Positions 26,949 through 35,680 of a DNA stretch of 64,000 nt are shown here, piece by piece (within the stretch, counting starts at the first letter, position 1; every line of letters starts with the position of its first letter). A program made the position numbers and the translations under genes. The notes below the pieces were generated by a model. The model worked only from the letters and a program-made list of their open reading frames with translations. It was not told the origin of the DNA and ran no database searches. The stretch is from NCBI RefSeq assembly GCF_016598615.1, contig NZ_CP066831.1, forward strand, positions 3,658,001-3,722,000, given 5' to 3'. This DNA comes from Streptomyces liliifuscus (GTDB lineage: Bacteria > Actinomycetota > Actinomycetes > Streptomycetales > Streptomycetaceae).

Positions 26949-26990
26949 ACGGAATATTCCGTAGCGAAACAAACCGATAGGATCGCCCCC
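26949..26990 (+). promoter_or_regulatory. pyk promoter with 14-bp palindrome; leaderless transcript predicted
   Basis: TAGGAT at 26978-26983 lies 7 nt before the ATG, so transcription should begin at or next to the A of the start codon. The perfect palindrome ACGGAATATTCCGT (26949-26962) covers the -35 region. No ribosome-binding site is present before the ATG, in agreement with a leaderless message. Confidence 0.7.
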
Positions 26991-28409
26991 ATGCGCCGTT
27001 CCAAAATCGTCTGCACACTGGGCCCCGCCGTCGACTCCCACGAGCAGCTCGTCTCGCTGATCGAGGCCGGCATGAACGTGGCCCGTTTCAACTTCAGCCA
27101 CGGCTCCCACGCCGAGCACCAGGGCCGTTACGAGCGGGTCCGGGCCGCCGCCCAGGAGACGGGCCGCGCCATCGGCGTGCTCGCCGACCTGCAGGGCCCC
27201 AAGATCCGGCTGGAGACCTTCGCCGAGGGCCCCGTGGAGCTGGAGCGGGGTGACGAGTTCACCATCACGACCGAGGACGTGCCGGGCGACAAGTCGATCT
27301 GCGGCACCACGTACAAGGGTCTGCCGGGCGATGTCTCCAAGGGCGACCAGGTCCTGATCAACGACGGCAACGTCGAGCTGCGGGTCGTCGCGGTCGAGGG
27401 CCCCCAGGTCAGGACGATCGTCATCGAGGGCGGTGTCATCTCGGACCACAAGGGCATCAACCTGCCCGGCACCGCCGTGAACGTGCCGGCGCTGTCCGAG
27501 AAGGACGTCGACGACCTGCGCTTCGCCCTGCGGATGGGCTGCGACCTGGTGGCGCTTTCCTTCGTGCGCGACGCCCACGACGTGAACGACGTGCACAAGA
27601 TCATGGACGAGGAGGGCCGCCGGGTCCCCGTCATCGCCAAGGTGGAGAAGCCGCAGGCGGTGGAGAACATGGACGCCGTCGTCGCGGCGTTCGACGGTGT
27701 GATGGTGGCCCGTGGCGACCTCGCCGTCGAGTACCCCCTGGAAAAGGTCCCGATGGTGCAGAAGCGCCTCGTGGAGCTGTGCCGTCGCAACGCCAAGCCG
27801 GTGATCGTGGCGACCCAGATGATGGAGTCGATGATCACCAACTCCCGCCCCACGCGCGCCGAGGCGTCCGACGTCGCCAACGCGATCCTGGACGGCGCGG
27901 ACGCGGTCATGCTGTCGGCCGAGTCCAGCGTGGGCGCGTATCCGATCGAGACCGTGAAGACGATGTCGAAGATCGTCGTCGCGGCCGAGCAGGAGCTGCT
28001 CTCCAAGGGTCTGCAGCCGCTCGTGCCCGGCAAGAAGCCGCGTACGCAGGGTGGTTCGGTGGCCCGTGCCGCGTGCGAGATCGCGGACTTCCTGGGCGGC
28101 AAGGGCCTGGTGGCCTTCACCAAGTCCGGTGACACCGCCCGCCGTCTGTCGCGCTACCGCGCCGAGCAGCCGATCGTGGCCTTCACCACCGACGAGGGCA
28201 CCCGCAACCAGCTCGCGCTGAGCTGGGGCGTCGAGTCCTACGTCGTGCCGTTCGTGCACAGCACCGACGAGATGGTCGACCTGGTCGACAACGAGCTGCG
28301 CAAGCTCAACCGCTTCAGCGAGGGCGACATCGTCGTGATGACCGCCGGCTCGCCCCCCGGTGTCCCCGGCACCACCAACATGGTCCGCGTGCACCACCTG
28401 GGCGGCTGA
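26991..28409 (+). CDS. pyk: Pyruvate kinase
   Basis: 472 residues; converts phosphoenolpyruvate and ADP to pyruvate and ATP. Motifs: KIVCTLGPA at the N-terminus, FNFSHG, LADLQGPKIR, the catalytic Lys region IAKVEKPQA, MVARGDLAVE, and MMESMI. The C-terminal allosteric domain begins near residue 345. ATG 26991 is supported by the promoter spacing. Located downstream of ackA with 145 bp between, it has its own promoter. Confidence 0.96.
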   Translation: MRRSKIVCTLGPAVDSHEQLVSLIEAGMNVARFNFSHGSHAEHQGRYERVRAAAQETGRAIGVLADLQGPKIRLETFAEGPVELERGDEFTITTEDVPGDKSICGTTYKGLPGDVSKGDQVLINDGNVELRVVAVEGPQVRTIVIEGGVISDHKGINLPGTAVNVPALSEKDVDDLRFALRMGCDLVALSFVRDAHDVNDVHKIMDEEGRRVPVIAKVEKPQAVENMDAVVAAFDGVMVARGDLAVEYPLEKVPMVQKRLVELCRRNAKPVIVATQMMESMITNSRPTRAEASDVANAILDGADAVMLSAESSVGAYPIETVKTMSKIVVAAEQELLSKGLQPLVPGKKPRTQGGSVARAACEIADFLGGKGLVAFTKSGDTARRLSRYRAEQPIVAFTTDEGTRNQLALSWGVESYVVPFVHSTDEMVDLVDNELRKLNRFSEGDIVVMTAGSPPGVPGTTNMVRVHHLGG

Positions 28410-28456
28410 TCCCGCCCCGTACGGCCGCTTGTCGGCCCGTACGGCCCTGTACACGC

Positions 28457-28504
28457 CGCTGAGGGCGTCCCCTGCCGCGCAGGGGGCGCCCTCAGCGTGT
28501 TTTG
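28457..28504 (+). terminator. Intrinsic terminator after pyk
   Basis: CGCTGAGGGCG (28457-28467) pairs with CGCCCTCAGCG (28487-28497); an inner CCCCTGC/GCAGGGG extends the stem, and TGTTTTG follows. A strong Rho-independent terminator for the pyruvate kinase transcript. Confidence 0.88.
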
Positions 28505-28575
28505 CGGCTCCCGGAGGTCGTTGTACTCCGGTGGACGTCCGGACGGCCGCGTACGGCCCGTCCGTCGCGTCCGGG

Positions 28576-29883
28576 TCAGTCGGTCGTGAACTGGTGCATC
28601 CCGGGAACGGTCAGCGTTCCGCCGAACTGGGCGGCCTGAATGACCTTCACCTTCGTGAAGTAGATCAGCGGGATGTTCAGCGGCGGCGGGTGCTCCGGGT
28701 CGAACGTGATCGGGATCAGACCGAGCAGGTTGCCGGAGATGCTCTCCGTGTACATGACCGTCTTGCCGTCGCGGATGGTGGACGTGGTGCCCTTGCCCGC
28801 CTGCACGTGGTACGTCTTGCCGGCCTGCTTGTCGGTGACGGTCTGGTGCAGATCACCGATGTCGGTGCCGTCGGAGATCACGTACTTGAGGACCTTCTTG
28901 ACCTTGCCGCTGGCGGTCTTCACCTTGACGATGCCCTGGTAGTCGGCGCCCTTGAGGAGCAGCGAACTGGCCTCCAGCTGCCAGGGGTCGTCGGCCAGGG
29001 CGGGAATGCCCTGCTCGACACCGCCCTCGTCGTCCGTGGCGGTCGGGCAGTCGTCCGGGTCCGTGGTGGAGCTCGCGGACGGGCTGGGGGTCGGTGACGC
29101 GGTGGCGTCGTCGGCCGCCTCCTCCGCCTTCTCCGCGGTGTCCTCGGCGGCCTCGGTCGCCGCGTCGGTGACGTCCTTGGCCGTGTCCTCGGCCTTCTCC
29201 ACCGTGTCCTTGACCGGGTCCTCGGCCGTGTCCGCCGGCTTCTCGGCGGGCTTCTCGGCCGCGGGGGTCGACGCGGAGGGAGTCGGCGTCGGGGTGGCCG
29301 TCTCCTCCTCGTCGGGGGTGAAGATGTCCTTGATGGCCTCGCCGAGACCCAGGGGGTCGAGCGGGTTCTTCGACTCGGACGCCGAGGGGGTCGGCGCAGG
29401 CGTCGGCTCGGCGTTCTCGGCGGGCGCCTTGGACTCCGAGGCGGACGGCGTCGGTTCGGGCTTGTCGTCGGAACCTGAATCCGACGAAGAGCCCGAGCCC
29501 GGCGTGTCCGAACCCGACGGGTCCGAGGAACTCGGCTCGTCCTTGCCGTCGTCCGCGGGAGCGCTCGTCGAGGCGGAGGGCGACGGCGTGGGGGACGCGT
29601 CGTCCTTGGCCTCCTCGGTCTCCTCCTCCAGCGCGTCGACGCAGTCCTTGTACTCGTCGATCGTCAGGTTCTTCGCCGACGGCTTGTCCTCGGCACGGGC
29701 GAGCGTCGGCGTGAAGCCCATCCCCATGAGGATCGCCGTCGGCATCGACGCGATGGCTATCGCCTTGCCCGCGGGCACGTGCAACCTGGTGAACAACGGC
29801 TTCTTGGGGGCTGCGTGCCGCGGCCCGGTTCTCTCACGGGACTCCCCCGCGGGGCCCGCGTATTGGACCTCGTCAGCCGGCAC
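28576..29883 (-). CDS. Secreted or membrane-anchored Pro/Ser/Thr-rich protein of unknown function
   Basis: 435 residues. After a cytoplasmic-looking basic start there is one hydrophobic segment (about 38-60) ending in ARAED, a signal peptide or anchor. Residues about 85-300 are low-complexity: PTPSPSAS-type and acidic Glu/Asp/Ala segments with PAEKPADTAEDPVKDT-like repeats, probably a wall-spanning linker. The last 130 residues look folded (VIQAAQFGGTLTVPG near the end). GTG 29883 has GGGAGG upstream. It overlaps the DUF6114 gene by 11 bases and is the third gene of the DUF6230-DUF6114 operon. No known enzyme motif. Confidence 0.75.
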   Translation of the reverse strand: MPADEVQYAGPAGESRERTGPRHAAPKKPLFTRLHVPAGKAIAIASMPTAILMGMGFTPTLARAEDKPSAKNLTIDEYKDCVDALEEETEEAKDDASPTPSPSASTSAPADDGKDEPSSSDPSGSDTPGSGSSSDSGSDDKPEPTPSASESKAPAENAEPTPAPTPSASESKNPLDPLGLGEAIKDIFTPDEEETATPTPTPSASTPAAEKPAEKPADTAEDPVKDTVEKAEDTAKDVTDAATEAAEDTAEKAEEAADDATASPTPSPSASSTTDPDDCPTATDDEGGVEQGIPALADDPWQLEASSLLLKGADYQGIVKVKTASGKVKKVLKYVISDGTDIGDLHQTVTDKQAGKTYHVQAGKGTTSTIRDGKTVMYTESISGNLLGLIPITFDPEHPPPLNIPLIYFTKVKVIQAAQFGGTLTVPGMHQFTTD

Positions 29884-30412
29884 TGTGCCTCCCGTTCGCC
29901 CCGTTGGTCGGGCTCGTTCCTGACAGATCGTTCGGCTCGCTCGCACCGTTGGCCAGTGCGGCCTCCGGGGCGTCTTCCTTGTCCGTACGGTCCGTCTCGG
30001 CCGGGCGCGCGGCGGGCTCCTCGCCCGGGGCCCAGGCCACGGCCATTCCGCCGCCCACCAGGGACAGCAGGAAGCCGACGAAGAAGCCTCCGAAGTTGGA
30101 CACCGGCAGCGAGACCAGGCCCAGCAGGATCGCCGCGACACCGGCGAAGGTCCGGATGTGCTTCTGGTACCAGAGGCTGATTCCGAGAACACCCAGAAGT
30201 ACGCCGATGATGAGAGACCCCGCACCCGCGGTCGTCGCCATGGCCAGCGTGAGATGCCCGATCTGCAGGTTCGCGTACGGAAGGTATGCGATCGGGAATC
30301 CGGCGATCAGGATGAACAGGCCCGCCCAGAACGGCCGGCCGCCCCGCCAGGCACGGAACCGCAGCCGCCAGATGTGGAATTGACCGCGCGCGGCAGGAGT
30401 CTCGGCGCTCAT
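29873..30412 (-). CDS. DUF6114 membrane protein
   Basis: 179 residues with four membrane helices (residues about 28-125) and a polar, disordered C-terminal tail. AGGGAG lies 9 nt before ATG 30412. It sits between a DUF6230 secreted protein and a Pro/Ser-rich secreted protein, a combination I recall as conserved in Streptomyces. Function unknown; a membrane partner for the two exported proteins is the simplest idea. Confidence 0.78.
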   Translation of the reverse strand: MSAETPAARGQFHIWRLRFRAWRGGRPFWAGLFILIAGFPIAYLPYANLQIGHLTLAMATTAGAGSLIIGVLLGVLGISLWYQKHIRTFAGVAAILLGLVSLPVSNFGGFFVGFLLSLVGGGMAVAWAPGEEPAARPAETDRTDKEDAPEAALANGASEPNDLSGTSPTNGANGRHSAG

Positions 30413-30514
30413 GGAAAACAGCTCCCTGGAACGGCGTTGCTGAGGGTTTCACGTACTACGAAAAGGGACGGGCGGGTGAGGCAGCGCAGGCTCCCTCACC
30501 CGCCCACGGAGTGC

Positions 30515-31150
30515 CTAGTAGCACTCCTTGACACCCCTGGACAGCGACATCTTCAGGCCGCTGAGCTTGAAGGTGCCGGCGGTGGTCGCCCACGCCGTCT
30601 GCTTCACGTCGGTCAGCGTGGCCGAGTCGGCCTGCTGGGCGAAACCGTAGGGGTTCGCCTGCTCCTTGCCGCCCTTCATACCGGGACCCTTGGTGGCGTC
30701 TCCGGCGGCAACACCGATGTCGATGTTGCGGAAGGTCGCGTTGGCCTGGAGGTCCTCGACATCGATGTAGAGGTTCTCGGCCTCGACCGGCGTGCTGCCG
30801 CCGCCCGCCTTCAGGTTCAGGCTGACCGAACCGATCAACGGGATGTCCGGGGTGACCACGGACTGGCACATGTTGGTGATCTTGGCGCTCTTGAACGCCG
30901 ACACCGCGACCGGGTGCGCCGTCTTCTCACCCTTGAGCGTGTAGCCCTGGTCGATGGCTCCGTACTGCGAGAAGCCAACACCATCGAGCCGGTCCGCCGT
31001 CACCTTGAACGACTGACCCGACACGCTGAACGACGCGGCGAGAGCACCCTGAGCCAGGGCGACACCTATCGCGGCGGTCGCGGCCACGCTGGGCACCATG
31101 ACTACCGCGAACCGCTTCCATCTGGTCCCGCCACGCACCTGGGACTCCAT
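30515..31150 (-). CDS. DUF6230 secreted protein (sometimes labelled cholesterol esterase)
   Basis: 211 residues with a clear signal sequence (about 15-38, ending ALAAS). The mature domain is rich in beta structure, with one central and one C-terminal cysteine (NMCQS and VKECY) that may form a disulphide. I see no GxSxG lipase motif, so the esterase label used for some homologues is not supported here. ATG 31150 has GGAGG 4 nt upstream. First gene of a three-gene operon; its promoter lies in the 600-bp region upstream. Confidence 0.78.
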   Translation of the reverse strand: MESQVRGGTRWKRFAVVMVPSVAATAAIGVALAQGALAASFSVSGQSFKVTADRLDGVGFSQYGAIDQGYTLKGEKTAHPVAVSAFKSAKITNMCQSVVTPDIPLIGSVSLNLKAGGGSTPVEAENLYIDVEDLQANATFRNIDIGVAAGDATKGPGMKGGKEQANPYGFAQQADSATLTDVKQTAWATTAGTFKLSGLKMSLSRGVKECY

Positions 31151-31524
31151 ATTTCCTCCTTCTCGGACGTACATCTCCGGCCCTGGCTGCCCCCAGACGG
31201 CGGCTCAGCCGGGCAGGGATGGGAGAAGTGCTACGTCCTCGGGAAGGAGAGCGCCCCAACCCGGAGGCGCGGAACGCACCCGAATCACCGGCGATCACCC
31301 CCGAGCGACAACCACTGGTCGCGCCTGAACACTTCACGCACAACCTGCCGGACAGGCTCCACCGAACGGCGAAGACCCCCCTGCCCAAGGGCCGGCGCCA
31401 CTGCCGCCGTCCCTGCTCGGTGGGGACCCAAGGAAACCCGCTGTCCCGATTGGCTGTCGGGGAAGGGGAATGGACCGAGCGTCGCCGATCGTGGTGCATT
31501 CTCGCCGCCCGCACAAGGGGGTTC

Positions 31525-31540
31525 GTTACTGGCTAGTAAC
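31525..31540. promoter_or_regulatory. Operator candidate GTTACT-ggct-AGTAAC
   Basis: Perfect 6-bp arms around a 4-nt centre. A related site, TTACT-cgc-AGTAA, lies 130 bp away at 31656-31668. TetR-family regulators often bind such sites. It is the most regulator-like sequence upstream of the DUF6230 operon, though about 375 bp from its start. Confidence 0.4.
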
Positions 31541-31670
31541 GGCCGGATAACCGAACAACGACCCGTCGGTATCGGCCGACAACTCTGGGTGGCACCAAGG
31601 GCGGTGACAAAGTGATCGAACCTTGGACGGAATCCGACAGATCACCGCCTCTGACTTACTCGCAGTAACA

Positions 31671-31708
31671 GCGGCCGCGTTTACCAAGTTTTGGTAAAAC
31701 GCGGCCGC
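31671..31708. terminator. Strong stem-loop after the thioredoxin-TPR gene
   Basis: GCGGCCGCGTTTACCAA pairs with TTGGTAAAACGCGGCCGC through a 3-nt loop with a single bulged base, about 17 bp in all. There is no T-run on either side. Position beyond the 3' end at 31771 suggests a terminator. Confidence 0.65.
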
Positions 31709-31770
31709 AGTATCGCTCTGTCGCCAAATCCTTCACTCGGGCACCACGGGTCCCGACGTTTAGCGACTGG

Positions 31771-32760
31771 TCAGAACAGGGCCCGGGCCAGCGCCCGGCG
31801 CGCCGCGGCGACACGCGGGTCGTCGGCGCCCACCACCTCGAAAAGCTCGAGAAGCCGTACGCGCGCCGCGTCCCGGTCGTCACCCGCTGTACGCGCCACC
31901 GCGTCGACGAGCCGCCCGAAGGCGTCCTCGACATGGCCGCCCACCAGGTCCAGGTCGGCGGCGGCGATCTGCGCCCGCACGTCACCGGGGTTGTCGGCGG
32001 CCTCCTTGCGCACCTGCTGCGGATCGGCGCCCTGCACCCGCTGGAGCAACTCGGCCTGGGCCAGGCCGAGCTTGGCCTCCGTGTTGCCCGGGTCGTCACT
32101 CAGTACGTTCTTGTACGCCTGCACCGCGCCACCGAAGTCGCCCGCGTCCAGGGCCTGTACGGCGGCTTCGAGCAGCGCGTCGTACGGACCGGCCGGGACC
32201 TGGGGCTCCGCGGACTGCTCGCCCTGGCCGGCCTGCTCGCCGTCCGGGTCGACGGTCAGGCCCGTCAGACCGAAGCGCTCCTCGGCGACCTGTACGAGCT
32301 GGTCGAGGGTGCCCCGGATCTGGGCCTCGGGTGCGGCGCCCTGGAAGAGCGGCAGGGCCTGACCGGCCACCACCGCGAACACCGCCGGGATCCCCTGGAT
32401 CCCGAACTGCTGCATCAGCATCTGATTCGCGTCTACGTCGATCTTGGCGAGGACGAACCGGCCGTTGTACTCGGCGGTGAGCCGCTCCAGGAGCGGGCTG
32501 AGCTGCTTGCACGGCTCGCACCACTCGGCCCAGAAGTCGATGACGACCGGCACCTCGGTGGAGCGCTGCAGGACGTCCCGCTCAAAACCCGCTTCGTCGA
32601 CGTCGATGACGAGACTCGAGGGCGACACCGCGGAGACGGCTCCGCCGCCCTGCCGCGCCGCTTCCGCACGCGCCTGCTCCGCCTTCGCCTTGGCCTCTTG
32701 GGCCGCCTTCACCGCGGCGAGGTCGACGACTCCGCTCATGGACATGTTCCGTGGCTGCAT
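31771..32760 (-). CDS. Thioredoxin-TPR co-chaperone (CnoX-like)
   Basis: 329 residues. An Ala/Lys-rich N-terminus (1-45), a thioredoxin domain (about 48-155) with active site WCEPC, and a C-terminal TPR region (about 180-329; AVQALDAGDFGGAVQAYKNVL). This is the layout of E. coli CnoX/YbbN, which protects and delivers proteins to chaperones under oxidative stress. In the cysteine motif both cysteines are kept, unlike E. coli YbbN. ATG 32760; divergent from a TetR regulator. Confidence 0.85.
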   Translation of the reverse strand: MQPRNMSMSGVVDLAAVKAAQEAKAKAEQARAEAARQGGGAVSAVSPSSLVIDVDEAGFERDVLQRSTEVPVVIDFWAEWCEPCKQLSPLLERLTAEYNGRFVLAKIDVDANQMLMQQFGIQGIPAVFAVVAGQALPLFQGAAPEAQIRGTLDQLVQVAEERFGLTGLTVDPDGEQAGQGEQSAEPQVPAGPYDALLEAAVQALDAGDFGGAVQAYKNVLSDDPGNTEAKLGLAQAELLQRVQGADPQQVRKEAADNPGDVRAQIAAADLDLVGGHVEDAFGRLVDAVARTAGDDRDAARVRLLELFEVVGADDPRVAAARRALARALF

Positions 32761-33018
32761 GCGTCTATCCTCCCCCCTCCGCGCGCCTCTGTGAAAAGCG
32801 TTGTGAAAGCTGGTCGATTACGTGGTCCAGTACTGGTCAACGTCGGTCCTGGCGCCGGGTCCCCACCTGGCGCCGCGCGGTTGTCGCTCACGCACGATCT
32901 TTCGCTACGGGTCGTAGCGTAACTGGCCCCCGGGGATCGCGGGAAGCCCACTTCGGTGATCTCCCTCACGGCTCCACGGAATCCCCTTACTCAGCAGTCC
33001 CCGGATATGGTCACCGGC

Positions 33019-33648
33019 ATGCAGAGCCGCACCTCCACCCCCCGCACAGGGCGCCCCCGCAGCGCCACCGCGGACGCCGCGATCCTGGCGGCGACACGAG
33101 CGGCTCTCGTCGAACTGGGCTGGTCAAAGCTGACGCTGGGGGACGTGGCGACGCGCGCCGGGGTCGCGAAGACCACCCTCTACCGGCGGTGGGCGGGCAA
33201 GAACGAGCTCGTGGTCGACGCGGTGGCGGCGCTCTTCGACGAGTTGGAGCTGCCCGACCGGGGGAGCCTCGCGGCGGACATCGAGGGTGTGGTGCTCCAG
33301 TTCGCGGCGATCCTCGCGCGGCCCGAGGCCAAGAGCGGGCTCATGGCGGTGCTTGCCGAGTCGACGCGGGACGACGCGTTGCGGGAGCGGATCCGGGCGT
33401 CGGTCGTCGACCGTCAGAAGCGGCTCGTTCTGGAAGGGCGTCGGCGGGCCCAGGTCCGTGGGGAGCTCCCTCCGGAGTCCGATCCCTCGGCTGCCGCCCG
33501 TACGGTCGATCTCATCTTCGACATGGTCGCCGGTGCGGTGGTCCATCGCACCCTCGTCAGCGCCGAACCCGTCGACCCGACCTGGGTCCACGACTTCACC
33601 CAGGTCCTACTCCTGGGCCTCTCCGGCGCCGCCACGTCCAAGAGTTGA
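33019..33648 (+). CDS. TetR-family transcriptional regulator
   Basis: 209 residues. N-terminal helix-turn-helix (ILAATRAALVELGWSKLTLGDVATRAGVAKTTLYRRW) and a C-terminal ligand-binding domain with the TetR_C_16-like arrangement. Starts at 33019 (used here) and 33007 are both possible; no ribosome-binding site is clear. It is divergent from the thioredoxin-TPR gene and convergent with icmA. Ligand and targets unknown. Confidence 0.85.
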   Translation: MQSRTSTPRTGRPRSATADAAILAATRAALVELGWSKLTLGDVATRAGVAKTTLYRRWAGKNELVVDAVAALFDELELPDRGSLAADIEGVVLQFAAILARPEAKSGLMAVLAESTRDDALRERIRASVVDRQKRLVLEGRRRAQVRGELPPESDPSAAARTVDLIFDMVAGAVVHRTLVSAEPVDPTWVHDFTQVLLLGLSGAATSKS

Positions 33649-33651
33649 CCC

Positions 33652-33872
33652 TTTTTCGCCCCCGCCGCCCCTACCCATTCCCGTCACTACTCGGGGGCCA
33701 GCCCCCGAACCCCCGCTCCTCAAACGCCGGAGAGGCTGAAGATTTCGCGGCCCGGGCCGACACTTTCAGCCCGTCCGGCGTTTGAGGACGAGCGCGGCAG
33801 CGCGATACGGGGGTCTGGGGGCGGAGCCCCCAGGGACGGGACGGGTAGGGGCGGCGGGGGCGAGGAAAACGG
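33652..33872. repeat. Dispersed long inverted-repeat element between tetR and icmA
   Basis: Ends CGCCCCCGCCGCCCCTACCC and GGGTAGGGGCGGCGGGGGCG frame a central pair CCTCAAACGCCGGA / TCCGGCGTTTGAGGA and GGGGGTCTGGGGGCGGAGCCC. Almost the same element occurs at 52548-52745 and a reduced one at 3733-3960. It fills the whole gap between the two convergent genes. Confidence 0.85.
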
Positions 33873-35573
33873 CTAGAACCCCGCCGGTTCCGTGTACTCG
33901 CCCCACTCGGCCCGGAGGGCGTCGCAGATCTCGCCGAGGCTCGCCTCGACCCGCACCGCGTCAAGCATCGGCCCGATCATGTTCACCCCACCCCGCGCGG
34001 CAGCGACCATCGCGGCCAACGCGCCCCGCACGGCCACATCGTCACGGTCGGACCTACGGTCGGCCAGCACCCGCACCTGCTCCCGCTCCACCTCGTGCCC
34101 GACCCGCAGAATCTCCAAGTCACCCGTGACAGAGCCGCGGTGGACGTTCACCCCCACAACCCGCTTCTCCCCCTTCTCCACCCCCCGCTGGTACCGGAAC
34201 GCCGACTCGGCGATCTCCCCGGTGAACCACCCGTCCTCGATCCCCCGCAGAATCCCGGACGTGACGGGCCCGATCGGATGCACCCCGTCGGGACGCGCCC
34301 GCACCCCCCGCTCCTTGATCTGCTCGAAGATCCGCTCGGCGTCCGCCTCGATCCGGTCCGTCAGCTGCTCGACGTACCAGGAACCGCCCAGCGGATCAGC
34401 GACGCCCGAGACACCGGTCTCCTCCATCAGCACCTGCTGCGTACGCAGCGCGATCTCCGCGGCCTGCTCGGACGGCAGGGCGAGCGTCTCGTCGAGCGCG
34501 TTCGTGTGCAGCGAGTTGGTGCCGCCCAGCACCGCCGCGAGCGCCTCGACCGCCGTACGGACGACGTTGTTGTACGGCTGCTGGGCGGTGAGCGAGACAC
34601 CCGCCGTCTGCGTGTGGAAGCGCAGCCACTGCGCCTTCTCGGACCGCGCCCCGTACACGTCCCGCATCCACCGCGCCCAGATCCGCCGCGCGGCCCGGAA
34701 CTTGGCGATCTCCTCGAAGAAGTCGACGTGCGCGTCGAAGAAGAAGGAAAGCCCCGGCGCGAAGACATCGACGTCGAGCCCGCGCGACAGTCCCAGCTCC
34801 ACGTACCCGAACCCGTCCGCCAGCGTGTACGCCAGCTCCTGCGCGGCCGTGGAGCCGGCCTCGCGGATGTGGTAGCCGGAGACGGACAGCGGCTTGTACG
34901 CGGGGATCGACGAGGCGCAGTACTCCATCAGGTCGCCGATGAGGCGCAGATGGGGCTCGGGCGGGAAGAGCCACTCCTTCTGCGCGATGTACTCCTTGAA
35001 GATGTCGGTCTGGAGCGTGCCGTTGAGCACCCCCGGGTCCACGCCCTGCCGCTCGGCGGCCACCAGGTACATGCAGAAGACCGGGATTGCGGGTCCGCTG
35101 ATCGTCATCGACGTCGTCACGTCGCCCAGCGGGATGTCCCTGAACAGGACCTCCATGTCGGCCGCGGAGTCGATCGCGACCCCGCAGTGGCCGACCTCGC
35201 CGAGCGAGCGCGGATCGTCGGAGTCGCGCCCCATGAGCGTGGGCATGTCGAAGGCCACGGAGAGCCCGCCCCCGCCGTCGGCGAGGATCTTCTTGTACCG
35301 CTCGTTGGTCTGCCCGGCGTTCCCGAACCCGGCGAACTGCCGGATGGTCCACGTCCGCCCCCGGTAGCCGGTCGAGTGGAGCCCTCGGGTGAAGGGGTAC
35401 TCCCCGGGCCAGCCGATCCGCTCGAACCCGTCGTACGCGTCCCCGGGCCGAGGTCCGTACACGGGCTCCACCGTGTCGCCGGAGAGCGTGGTGAAGTCGG
35501 CTTTCCGCTTGTGCGAGGCGTCGTACCGGGCCTGCCAGCGACGGCGGCCCTCCTCGATGGCGTCGGCGTCCAT
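33873..35573 (-). CDS. icmA: Isobutyryl-CoA mutase, large (substrate-binding) subunit IcmA
   Basis: 566 residues, exactly the length known for Streptomyces IcmA. It interconverts isobutyryl-CoA and n-butyryl-CoA using adenosylcobalamin held by the small subunit IcmB. F80 (TIRQF) and Q198 (YIAQK) replace the Tyr and Arg that read the carboxylate of methylmalonyl-CoA, so it is an isobutyryl- and not a methylmalonyl-CoA mutase. No B12-binding DxHxxG domain is present, and no icmB lies in this window. ATG 35573 is 7 nt after a TAATTT box, indicating a leaderless transcript. Confidence 0.93.
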   Translation of the reverse strand: MDADAIEEGRRRWQARYDASHKRKADFTTLSGDTVEPVYGPRPGDAYDGFERIGWPGEYPFTRGLHSTGYRGRTWTIRQFAGFGNAGQTNERYKKILADGGGGLSVAFDMPTLMGRDSDDPRSLGEVGHCGVAIDSAADMEVLFRDIPLGDVTTSMTISGPAIPVFCMYLVAAERQGVDPGVLNGTLQTDIFKEYIAQKEWLFPPEPHLRLIGDLMEYCASSIPAYKPLSVSGYHIREAGSTAAQELAYTLADGFGYVELGLSRGLDVDVFAPGLSFFFDAHVDFFEEIAKFRAARRIWARWMRDVYGARSEKAQWLRFHTQTAGVSLTAQQPYNNVVRTAVEALAAVLGGTNSLHTNALDETLALPSEQAAEIALRTQQVLMEETGVSGVADPLGGSWYVEQLTDRIEADAERIFEQIKERGVRARPDGVHPIGPVTSGILRGIEDGWFTGEIAESAFRYQRGVEKGEKRVVGVNVHRGSVTGDLEILRVGHEVEREQVRVLADRRSDRDDVAVRGALAAMVAAARGGVNMIGPMLDAVRVEASLGEICDALRAEWGEYTEPAGF

Positions 35574-35577
35574 ACCG

Positions 35578-35608
35578 TCAAAATTACTGGGACGTCCTGG
35601 TGGACGTC
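35578..35608 (-). promoter_or_regulatory. icmA promoter with inverted repeat
   Basis: On the - strand TAATTT lies 7 nt before the ATG; TCGACG is 18 nt further upstream. The spacer carries GACGTCC-ACCA-GGACGTC (35591-35608), perfect 7-bp arms, an operator candidate. No ribosome-binding site is present. Confidence 0.5.
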
Positions 35609-35680
35609 GACGGCAAACCGCCACAGATCACACCTGTGGCGGTGGGGCAAGGCGGGTGGGCGGCTGTGCCCAGGACGCCG

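Larger units (their letters stand above)
31151..31770. other. 620-bp gene-free region with two TTACT/AGTAA repeats and a hairpin
   Basis: No convincing gene. It holds the leader and promoter region of the DUF6230 operon, inverted repeats at 31525-31540 and 31656-31668, and a strong stem-loop at 31671-31708 downstream of the thioredoxin-TPR gene. AT content rises between about 31500 and 31740 compared with the surroundings. Confidence 0.7.

Noticed and set aside
31219..31536. 105-codon frame in the gap upstream of the DUF6230 operon
   Set aside because: Weak codon bias, no ribosome-binding site and composition like non-coding DNA.
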